Positions 23,977 through 32,616 of a stretch of 64,000 nt of DNA are shown here, in pieces. A program made the position numbers and the translations under genes. Origin of the DNA: Auricularia sp. M13. Its lineage: Eukaryota > Basidiomycota > Agaricomycetes > Auriculariales > Auriculariaceae. The stretch is from positions 3,410,001 through 3,474,000 of the forward strand of contig CM073202.1 in assembly GCA_037042915.1 (NCBI GenBank), in the 5' to 3' direction. A model generated the notes under the pieces. The model ran no database searches. It was not told where the DNA came from and saw only the letters and a program-made list of their open reading frames with translations. Every line of letters starts with the position of its first letter. Within the stretch, counting starts at the first letter, position 1.

Positions 23977-24067
23977 CAAACAAATTGCTGGCACCGCACA
24001 TAATGGCCCAGGGCCGCATGAGAAATCATTCTGGGCAGTGGTGGTGAGAAGAGATGTTTCTGTTTAC
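23977..24067 (+). repeat. Dispersed ~70 bp repeat, copy 2 with a short extra segment
   Basis: Same sequence as 22650-22719, with GCACATAATGGCCC in place of the short gap after GCTGGCACC. Direct orientation, about 1.3 kb apart. Confidence 0.85.
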
Positions 24068-24889
24068 ATAGCGGCCGTGCAGATCTGCGCGTGTAAGGTG
24101 TGGCAAATCGTAAAGCTGCTAAAAAGTGTTTGTATCAAAGAAAAGCGCACCGTGATGTGTTCGACTCATTAACTGCACGGTCAGGTTGAAGAAGCGGCCA
24201 AACAGTTGTAAACATGAAGCAGTGTGGACCTTACATAAACCATCGTAGTCCTCGTACTGTAACTCTGGACGAGACCGACTACCTGCGCTGCCACCATCGT
24301 AACTCGATAGGTTCTCTTTGTGCGGCGCGAAGCTATCAAAAGATCTTCCCTAGCGCTGGCCAGGAAATGAGAGTCAGCTTGTAATCGGGTACAACATCAC
24401 ATGTTGGGTTCCAGATGAAGAACTACAGTACAGTAGCGTATATCCAGTTCACGGGCGAAGCACAGTGACAATGAAAACGGTTAGACTGTGATGATTCAGC
24501 GTGCATTATTCAAAAAGGTATCCAGTGTGGCGGGTGTTGGCGCAGGGACACACTGAGAGGCGCCGTCCGAAGTATTACTGAAGCCCAAACCGGGCACTCC
24601 AGGGAAGCGAACGTGCGAGGGTGTACTGTACTGTATTAATGTAACGCTATCCCTGTTCGAGGCAGCATACCTAGCGCTGATCCGGCTCAGACTCTGAGCG
24701 TGCAAAAGTCATGACATTGACAGGCATCGGAGCAGGAGGACAAGGCTGGACGGATGACGCGGTCATGCGCCATGCACGCGTGACCGACGAGACAGCCTTG
24801 CGAACGGTTGAGATCCGAGGGCGGTGCCAAGACGTTGTGAATGCTCGCTGGACGGTGTCGGCCGACGACTAGGACAAGGACGAGCTAGT

Positions 24890-24967
24890 AGAGGGCAGGA
24901 GGAGGACTAGGAGGGAGAGAGGAGAAAGGAGAGAGGAGGGGGAGAGAAAGAGGAAGAGGAAGGACGA
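24890..24967. repeat. Purine-rich (AG) tract
   Basis: About 78 nt of almost pure A/G on the + strand (GAGGAGGACTAGGAGGGAGA and similar). Polypurine tracts are common in fungal promoters; no function can be read from it here. Confidence 0.7.
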
Positions 24968-25306
24968 TGCCGAGAGGGGGTGCCGTAACGGTTCAATTGG
25001 TGAAGAACGACTGAACTCGGATGGCGCGAACGTGACCGCACATGTCGTAAGGAAACCGCGTAGCAGGAAGGAGGAAGGTATAAAGCCTGCGCGCGTCAGC
25101 TGCTCGTGCGCTCCCCTTCCCACCCAACCGAAACGAAGGATGGCAGACAGCGCGAGCGTCTCTTCATGGCGCAGCGCGAGCACGTTCGTCGACAAGCTCC
25201 GGCACTCCTTCTCCTCAGGCTCAGCCTCTTGTGAGTGTCCGAGTCAGACTCAGAGCGCTCGGCGTCTCGGCCGACGTCGGACGGGGCTACATTTTACACC
25301 CGGCCG

Positions 25307-25315
25307 TATATAATA
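25307..25315 (+). promoter_or_regulatory. TATA box of the Par32-like gene
   Basis: TATATAATA in the context CCGTATATAATAAAAGCC, about 76-84 bp upstream of the ATG at 25391. Confidence 0.6.
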
Positions 25316-25390
25316 AAAGCCCGCCCCGGCCCCTCTCTTCTCTTCCATCCGCTGCAAACGCAAACGAAGCTTAATCTCTTATCTGACGCA

Positions 25391-27181
25391 ATGAGCACAG
25401 ACGCCGCACCGACCCAACCCGAGCGCGCCCAGTCGCGCGGCCGCGATGTCGTGCGTCCTACCTGGGATGGCTAGCGATGACGATGAGGATGCTGATGATG
25501 GGTGGGGAAGTAGATGAGCACCGGCCGCGGCGGCGCGGGCAACATACGCCCCGCCTCGGGCTCGCGCGACGCGCGCCCGCTCGACGGGCCGGACGACTTC
25601 TCGAGCACGCGCGGACGCGAGTTGCCGCCCAAACATACCGTGCGTCCGTCCCCTCCATCCACCCGCGGGCATCATCGCTGACGCTGATTAGGTGACGCAT
25701 TCCGGGCGCGGCGGCGCAGGCAACGTGCGCAGCCCGTCGCGCGATCCCGAGCTGGAGCGGCGCGAGCTGGCGAAGGAGCATGAGCGCATTGTGAGGCATT
25801 TGCAGGAGGAGGAGGGATTGCCGGTACGTTGTGCCCCGTTCTACGTCCCTTCCCATCTCCCGTCCGTCTGTCCATCCATCCACATACTGTGGCCGTTCCG
25901 CTAGTGCTGTCATGGCGTGCGGTCCCGACCGCGGACGCTGGGCTCGACTCCGTCCGCACGTACCCTGTCTGCAACGACCCTGTGCACGCCCGCCTAACCC
26001 ATAGCATGATGTCCTCTTCCCCGCGTCGACCACCCCTCGTACCGGGCCACCATGCAAGTTTTCTGCTCGACGCGACCCGTATCCTTGTGCTCTTGCGCGC
26101 GCTGGCCGCGAGCGCCATCATGGCTCATCGTCGCGTAGGCACTGGACGCTCAGCCATCCCAATCGGGCATCGCGCATCCTCTGTTCGGCTGGTGCCTGTG
26201 CCTGCATCGTTCCTTCTGCTCTCCGCGAGCGCACAGAGACCGCGCACACTGGGCTGCATGCCCATGCTGCCAGACTTGCGCCGTCCTTCGTCCCTCCATG
26301 AGCGACCAGCCGTTCTATCACCGCTTTGCCCGCGCGGACGCTTTCAGTGGCCGGTGGCCGTCTTCACCCGCTTTGTCCGCGGTCTCAGCGGGGTCCATAT
26401 CGTCCAGCCTCGCGCTCAACTCGACGAGCTGTGTGGTGGCGCAGGCTCGACAGTCCGCGCTCCTCTCCCCTCTCACGCGCGCTGCACTGCTCTATCTGGC
26501 CGCACGCGCCATCGTGGGTCGCCACAGGCAGACACTCGACACCGGGCCAGCCCAATCGGGCTTCGCGCAGTCTGTTCGTCTTGTGCCTGTGCCTGCGCCT
26601 TACCCTGCGCGGGCGTACAGACACCACACCTCGCGCGCGCCCAAATGGCCGAACGCGTGAACTGCCATGCTGGACCCGGGCCCTGTCGTTGCGGACGAGC
26701 CGTCTTGCTCTTCGCCTGCCCGCACCATCGCGAGCGCTATCGTCCCGCCGCGCCCGTCGTCTGCTCTCCGCCTCTCTCTTCTTTACACCATTACTCCGCC
26801 GCATCTTCCCACCCACACCGCGCGCCGTCCAACAAGTACTAACTCGCATCGCAGCACTCCTCCGGCCGCGGCGGCGCAGGCAACATCTCCCGCTCGCGTT
26901 CGCGCGGGCCCGCTCCCACTTTAGCGGGCACGGGCACCGGCACGACCACGACCACAACCACATCGGCGACGCACCCGTCGCCGAGCACGGGCAAGGGCGG
27001 GTACGGCAATATCAAACACGGTGGGGCGGGCGCGGGCTATGATTTGGAGGCCGAGCGCCAGGCCGCGGAGGAAGCGAAGCATCATGAGGGCAAGGCCCAT
27101 TTTCATCTGTTCTCGAGTGGGAAGGGTGCCCCGGCGGGGAAGGAGGTCGCGGGTGAGGAGAGGGTTGGGAAGCTTGCTTAG
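25391..27181 (+). CDS. Par32/DUF3602-like protein with GRGGAGN repeats
   Basis: Four exons: join(25391..25450,25514..25639,25692..25823,26855..27181), 214 aa. The family (DUF3602, including yeast Par32) consists of disordered, often phosphorylated proteins; yeast Par32 inhibits ammonium transporters under TORC1 control. That role is not shown here. Four glycine-rich repeats are visible: STGRGGAGNIR (exon 2), SGRGGAGNVR (exon 3), SGRGGAGNIS and TGKGGYGNIK (exon 4), with one acidic helical segment (LERRELAKEHERIVRHLQEE) between them. Exon 4 ends in a Lys/Glu/His-rich tail. Introns 1 and 2 are 63 and 52 nt; intron 3 is 1031 nt, with a good donor (GTACGT), a TACTAAC branch site and CAG acceptor. 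Phase 0 at every junction. Confidence 0.85.
26121..26610 (+). repeat. Diverged internal duplication inside the long intron
   Basis: About 26121-26205 and 26507-26610 share GCGCCATC-TGG-TCG, CCCAATCGGGC, TCGCGCA, TCTGTTCG and TGTGCCTGTGCCTGC in the same order, about 385 bp apart. This suggests a past segmental duplication lengthened the intron. Confidence 0.65.
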
Positions 27182-28126
27182 GGGGCTGGTGGGGGTGGGA
27201 AGCTTGCGTAGGGGTGGGGTCGGGGTGAGGGGGAGATTTGATTGCGTGCGACTGTTTCTTGACTGATATTGTATGTACTGGTACTACTTACTGTCCTCCC
27301 TTGTCCCCGTCCCCGTCCCCAACTCTGATTCATGTGACGACTTATGTACTGGTTCTACCTCAATATGATGTGATTAATGTCCGCTAACCTTGCCTCTATG
27401 TTGGGATATCGCTGTACACTCACAGTCTGCGTTGAAGTTGAATTAAACGTGAGCTGTCGATCGCTGACACTCAGCTCTGGATCCGGATGGATAAATGGTG
27501 GAGAGCACGTAACCGCCAGCACAGGTGGGCAAAGTTGAGCTTGGCGTCTAGAAGCAACTCATAATTCACATAAGACGAGCGCAACATCCTGCGAGCGCTC
27601 GCACCAGAACTAGATACTCTACTGGCATTTGGAATCGCCGGATCCGCGGATAGCCAAGTCGATTCCGATTAAAGTCTGCACACTGTGCTACTTGAATTCT
27701 GGGGCGTTGATCGTCATCCCGTGTTCAATTGCAACTTACCGACGTCTGTGCAGACCGTCCGGCGTCGATTCGCTCTACGCTGGATAGTACAGTTCGTAAA
27801 ATTCAATCGAATCGGGCGGCATGGGGGGGTTTGGACTTGCGTCTGGAGTCACGGTGCAAAAGCAGGACTTGACTTCGTGACTCGGATCTACACTGGAGGA
27901 CTGGCATCCCGATTCCTGGGTGTACAAGGAAGAAAGGACAAAGACTGCCGGGTTGTGCACTGCGTCCGAGGACTGCGTGTACTGCACTGCACTGCGTCTG
28001 AGGACTGCGTGTACTGCACTGCGTCTGAGGACTGCATGGTGATTCGTAACGAGGACTGCATAGTGATGCGTGACGGAAAAATAAGATAATGTAAAATGGA
28101 AAGAAACATTGCGAGGTCCGGCATAG
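27182..28126. other. 3' flank of the Par32-like gene and intergenic DNA
   Basis: No gene recognised. GGGAAGCTTGC-TAGGGG is repeated just after the stop codon (about 27167-27216). A tandem repeat lies at 27955-28070. Confidence 0.4.
27955..28070. repeat. ~27-33 bp tandem repeat, about 4 copies
   Basis: CTGCGTC-GAGGACTGCGTGTACTGCACT repeats three times, then decays into AACGAGGACTGCATAGTGATGCGT-type copies. The core GAGGACTGC is invariant. It ends about 60 bp from the tRNA 3' end. Confidence 0.8.
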
Positions 28127-28198
28127 TTCCCCCGCCGGGAGTCGAACCCGGGTCGCGTGTGTGAGAGACACGTATCTTAGCCGTTAGACTACGAAGGA
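28127..28198 (-). tRNA. tRNA-Glu (CTC anticodon)
   Basis: Intronless 72-nt tRNA on the minus strand. The acceptor stem TCCTTCG pairs with CGGGGGA (G-T pairs included), and the discriminator base is A. The D arm has GTCTAACGGCTAAGAT, the anticodon stem CGTGT/ACACG encloses loop CTCTCAC with anticodon CTC, and the T arm is CCGGG-TTCGACT-CCCGG. Internal promoter boxes A and B are intact. It reads GAG codons. The sequence fits a functional cytosolic tRNA. Confidence 0.93.
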
Positions 28199-29712
28199 CA
28201 TGATTGATGCTTAAACATTGTGTATAATCCGGACTGTGTTATCTGAAGATGAGGCGTCCTGCGTGAGCCAGCTTGCCGTCGTAATTAACGAGTACAGTAC
28301 GTTCTCACACTCTGAGACTCTGCTTTACTTTACTTACTTATCTGCTGCGGAAAGGGCTGGGAGTGGATGCTGGGATCGCTGAGCAGCCTGTGGCTCGGAG
28401 TCCTGCGACAAGCGTAACTTCGACGCGGAGTTGTCGCCGAGTCCTGGCTCCCCGCAGGGGATTCAAATTCGGGAATGTCTAGGCTGAGCGATGGTAGAGT
28501 CAGACGTCGGACTGCTCATTGTGGTGGGCCCGGGCCAGGATCGCGAATAGTTATTGCCAGTAGCGGGTGAGAGTGGAGCAGAAAATGCGGTGCGGGAAGG
28601 CTAAAGACGCACACAGTGTTAGGTCCAACTTGAATTGCATATCCCAGACGGAGGGAAGACTAGTACCCAGTCGTCGTTTGCGGACGGTTGCGACACCGCC
28701 CTGGGGCGCGCACATCGGGGAATGTCGCATCTGCGGATGAACATGGGCGGAGAGTCGCAGGTACGTGCAAGACCGACGACTGCGAGGGTGTTGAAGGACC
28801 GCTCTATATTGCGGAGCTACGTGCGAGCGGCGAGAGTGCGGCAATTGGGGGAAGTTTCAGCGGTAAGACGGACAGATGTGTGCGTGCGCAGACGCTGTTG
28901 TGTTGGCGAATACTTAGACAGCGTCACCCCTGAGTCTGACATTGCGCAGCAGCGAAGAGCCGCATGCTTTCCGAGGTCCAGAAAGGCGTACACAAGAGCT
29001 GGAGTCCTTCAAACATGTTGTTGTCGTCATCGAGTTGTCCACTGCCAAAGGGAGCGTGAGGAATACTAATGAGGGGCAGCAGATCAGGTGAAAGTGCAGA
29101 GAAAGCATTGTGCATTTGGCGTTTGACACACGCATGAGCACAGGAGGTTCGTCCTCTCGAAACAGCCAGCCTGGCAGCACCAGGTCTTGGGGGAAATGCG
29201 TGCTGGACGGATTTTTTCCCAAAATAGTATCACAGAGGAAGCAGAGCCAAGCATTTTGTGTTGCGTCGTAAAATTAGAGTGAGCAGCCTCCGACTGGCAT
29301 TCGGGAATGATGGGCCCGATGCCGCTGTTACAGGTGAAAGAGAGTCCAGACTGACGAGATCGCGGACGGGCGACTTTGCGTGGCAGCACTTGCAGCTGTT
29401 CTCAAATGTCAGAGAATTTCTACAGCTGTGAGTGTTTAGGCCCTCTTCGGCAGGAGAATCTGTATGATGAAGTGAAGCATCTCGTTGTAGCGCAAATCCA
29501 CCAGTCCGAACACACACACAACCAGAGAATTTGCTGACATTGGCAAACAGCTGAAATACTCTATTTTCGAGCCATTCGAAGCGATCACGAGCTGGAATAT
29601 CCCGCTCTGGTTCGCTCGTAATTGCTTTGAATCGCGCGTGTCGGATTTCGCTGAGCATGATGCATGATGGTGGGAAGCGGCAAGAGACATTGCGGAGGTT
29701 GAACTTGCCGCA
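28199..29712. other. Intergenic region, no gene recognised
   Basis: No supported gene. A minus-strand frame near 29480-29660 has somewhat protein-like composition, but it runs antisense into the F-box gene start and has no motif. A ~20 bp piece (GGGCCAGGATCGCGAATA at about 28533) resembles one at about 22768. Confidence 0.35.
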
Positions 29713-30840
29713 ATGTCTTCTTCCGGCTACCATGATGAAGCTGACGATCTGGATCTCGCGCTCGCAGCGCACGTAGCGCAGCTTTGCACTGTGCTCGGAC
29801 GACGAGTGCGGACGGTATCAGAGTACGCAGCCCATCTTAGGTCGCACGGCTTTAGTCATAATTCAGCCTGCAGTGCGAACGACGCCGAGGTAGTCGCGCA
29901 GACTCTATTGCGCAATTTTGCGGGCAGCATACGCGAAGTCATGAGTGGTTGGAACGACGACAATTCGGCGTGGCGCATGCCGCCCGAGATTCTCGCTGCT
30001 TGCTGCCGATTTCTGAACTTTCGCGACCGTCTGGCTGTTTCGCAGGTAGCCCGCTCGTGGCGTGCGGCTTCCTTGCAATTTCCCGACTTGTGGTGTGATA
30101 TCGAGCTATCGATCTACATGAAGGGCTCGGAACGTCTCCTAGACCTGGCACTGCAGCGTTCGGGCAACTGCGCGCTGACGCTGTCGTTCTCGAATCGCGT
30201 TGCCGCGGACCTGATCACGCCCATGCCGTCCTCCACTCATCTCGACATGTCGCACGCCGACGCGGCCGTTGACGTCCTCGCGCCGCACATGCACCGTGTG
30301 CGCGCCCTAGTCTGGTGCCGCAGCCTCGACTGGCCCTGCCTCCTGCAACCCACGCCGATGCTCGAGGAATTCTGTTACGAGGAATCTTGGCCCATCCCCG
30401 AGCAGCTCTTTGGGGGTATACCCGGAAAACTGCACACGCTGTCAATTCCGGTGCTGCGCCTGCCCGCCAGCTGTCCTGCGCTGTCGACCGTCACTTCCCT
30501 TACGTCCAAATTGCCGTACCACGAGGAGGAAGCCCTGCATCTGCCCCGCCTATCTGAGATGTTTCCTGTACTCGAAGAGCTTTCCCTCGCGGGCATGATA
30601 GGCGCGATGCCGCATTGGCTCCCTGTGGGGCCTGCTCCTGAAACTCTCACGCGGCTGTCCCTGGTCGATTACGATCATGATATGGTGGCAGCTTTCACGA
30701 GGTGGCGGACCGAGCGGCTCAAGCGCTTTCACATTCAGACGTTCGGAGTGCCTCCTGCCGGCAATCTATCACCGTTTTTCGACGGTGCGCTCGAGCTGAC
30801 TGTTCGCTATGACCCTTTGCGGTCGCTTGCGGAATTTTAA
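29713..30840 (+). CDS. F-box/LRR protein, N-terminal part ending at an in-frame TAA
   Basis: 375 aa from ATG 29713. F-box proteins recruit substrates to SCF ubiquitin ligases. After a ~90-residue leader, the F-box is at about residues 90-125 (WRMPPEILAACCRFLNF, then AVSQVARSWRAASLQFPDLW). Leucine-rich segments with the cluster's shared markers follow: HMHRVRALVW, the LPASCPALSTVTSL motif and LPVGPAPETLTRL. The frame stops at TAA 30838-30840, just after FDGALELTVRYD, where the related genes continue for another ~170 residues. The same frame is open again directly after the stop (next entry), so this is probably a recently inactivated or truncated gene rather than a natural end. Confidence 0.75.
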   Translation: MSSSGYHDEADDLDLALAAHVAQLCTVLGRRVRTVSEYAAHLRSHGFSHNSACSANDAEVVAQTLLRNFAGSIREVMSGWNDDNSAWRMPPEILAACCRFLNFRDRLAVSQVARSWRAASLQFPDLWCDIELSIYMKGSERLLDLALQRSGNCALTLSFSNRVAADLITPMPSSTHLDMSHADAAVDVLAPHMHRVRALVWCRSLDWPCLLQPTPMLEEFCYEESWPIPEQLFGGIPGKLHTLSIPVLRLPASCPALSTVTSLTSKLPYHEEEALHLPRLSEMFPVLEELSLAGMIGAMPHWLPVGPAPETLTRLSLVDYDHDMVAAFTRWRTERLKRFHIQTFGVPPAGNLSPFFDGALELTVRYDPLRSLAEF

Positions 30841-31359
30841 GTTCGAACTGAGAACGGGGCAGATCACACGCTCGAGACGGTCTGGTTCCAGGTCGAGCTA
30901 GACGCAAACCCGCTCTTCCTGCTTGTTACCTTCATACATGATCTAGCACCCAGCTTCAGCCGTACCCGCACTGTCAGCATTCCATTGGACGTGCTCGATT
31001 TGTATTCCACCGGCAGCTGCACGATGTCTTTCCCCGCTCTGGCGCATCTCACCGTACTCATCCAATGTTCAGAAACGCGTAGTGCGTCTTTTTTCCCTTG
31101 GGATGTGCGCGCACCGGGTGTTTCTGCGTTCCTGCGTGATCATCCGCTCGAATCACTCGAAGTGTTGTTTGCTCCTCCACCCGCGCGACCAGAGGGGCTC
31201 AGGGAATTCTTGCTATCGGTCAGGACGGTCTTTCAACAGACTGCTCGTCGAGCGGGCCAGAAAGTCGTGGTGCGAGGATTAACAACTGGCCATGTGCAGG
31301 CCTGCGTCGGCGTCGAAGTCGAGTTTATCCTAGCTCCGTCAAATGCCGCATTGGCGTAA
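30841..31359 (+). pseudogene. C-terminal part of the same F-box gene, after an in-frame stop
   Basis: Frame 1 stays open from the codon after TAA 30838-30840 to the stop at 31357-31359 (172 codons), continuing the protein with VRTENGADHTLETVW and ending near VRGLTTGHVQACVGVEVEF. The VRG...-V-F ending matches the C termini of the neighbouring F-box genes (for example VRGIPSAVTQHADVGFNRIT at 39330-39390). Both halves together would be ~548 codons, the family's usual size. A nonsense mutation (or a sequencing error) is the simplest reading; I found no frame-preserving intron that removes the stop. Confidence 0.75.
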
Positions 31360-31859
31360 GCCGCGGTTCTATTGACAGAAGAGACGGATGACGAGGATAG
31401 TCGCTTCCTCCACGTCCGGCAGTCTGCAGCACCTGGTCCACACCATGGCGATTATATTCTGAAATGCACTGAGCCTGCAGGCTGGCAGTCCGTCGCTATT
31501 GAATCCTCCCCTGGTTCTCTACTCTTATTCATCTCCACTTCAATACACGGTCGTCATATTCTCATCGCGTGTCGGCCCTGCAGCCTTCGGAACCGCGATT
31601 TCTTGTTTCAGACTTGCGGACAGAAAAAGCATGATAGCGGGCCTGAGTGCTAGGTTCATGTCCGGGACGTGATGGTCTTCTTGCAACTGGCGACTGGGGG
31701 ATCACGATGAAACGGCAACGGACAGTAAATCTATGCGCCATAAATGGACGAGAGGCGCTGCAAGCAGGACAGCGCAGAGCAGGTGAAGGCGATTTTCTTG
31801 CATTGTACTCTGCCAGTGAGTCATCGAACGCGGCAAAGTCGACAGTCTGATCATGCCGA

Positions 31860-32138
31860 AACCATGCACTCATGGATCTCTGCGTCCCAGATATTGTAGG
31901 AGTTAGCATGTTCCTGCGCGACCATCCGCTCGAGTCCCTAGAACTTTCCTTTGCGCGACCGCCGACGCACCCGCACGGCCTCAAAGTGTTCTTGGTGATG
32001 GTGCGCGCGGCGTTCAGGGTGTCTGGCCGCCGGCCGGAGCGACGAGTTATGGTGCGAGGTTTGCCGTCCAGCCTTGTGCGCGTGTGTCTGCCTCTGGACG
32101 TCGAGTTCATCAATACGCCTGACGTTTCGCACGCTTAG
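31860..32138 (+). pseudogene. Duplicated C-terminal fragment of an F-box gene
   Basis: An 88-codon piece homologous to the end of the preceding gene: FLRDHPLESLELSFARPP here versus FLRDHPLESLEVLFAPPP at about 31130-31190, and VRGLPSSLVRVCLPLDVEF versus VRGLTTGHVQACVGVEVEF. No F-box or LRR body precedes it. It looks like a tandem duplicate that kept only the tail. Confidence 0.75.
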
Positions 32139-32616
32139 GCTGCTGTCTCGGTCACCGGTGACGAGGAGGACCGTCGTGATCGTAATTTGTACTCGAATCC
32201 AGCTAGTCGTCCAGCTCGTACCGCGCGATAATGGATCCTCGTCGCCATACTTCCGCCGTCGCATCAGCCACCCTTGATCCCACAAGGTTGTATGTGATCC
32301 TGAATAGACTGGCAATGCTGACCAGGCGAACAGATACCGACTGTGCTATTCAAGTCTTACATTAAGATGCAAACATAGCGCCCGCCCAAATCTCAAAATC
32401 ACATTACATATAGCAGAGCAGAGCTCTTGACGGACAATCAGGCCCAGGAGCAGCACGAGGTCATGGTCGCGTTTCAATTGACGAAATGCGGTTGCAGATG
32501 GCCCCGAGCACCCGGTCGATCTCGGCTGTGCAGATCGCCGCGTGCGTTTAAAGGTCTCCCGCCGATGGCACTGCAAGTTCGCTTCTGCACCTTTCACCTT
32601 CACCGTCACGAGTCTC
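32139..32616. other. Intergenic / upstream region of the SurE-like gene
   Basis: No gene recognised. A TTTAAAGG sequence at about 32547 could serve as a TATA-like element about 70 bp before the ATG at 32617. Confidence 0.4.

Larger units (their letters stand above)
21874..25306. other. Long gene-poor interval with dispersed repeat pieces
   Basis: No confident gene in about 3.4 kb. It contains a ~75 bp block duplicated at 22650 and 23977, a minus-strand coding-like scrap at about 23090-23230, a + strand open frame (23309-23779) without any motif, and a purine-rich tract at 24890-24967. Confidence 0.4.

Noticed and set aside
25829-26842. 337-codon open frame as a separate gene
   Set aside because: No recognisable motif, lies exactly within a well-bounded intron, and high GC makes such frames likely; kept only as a note on the long intron.
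29230-29772. 180-codon minus-strand frame upstream of the F-box gene
   Set aside because: It overlaps the start of the F-box gene antisense and carries no family motif.
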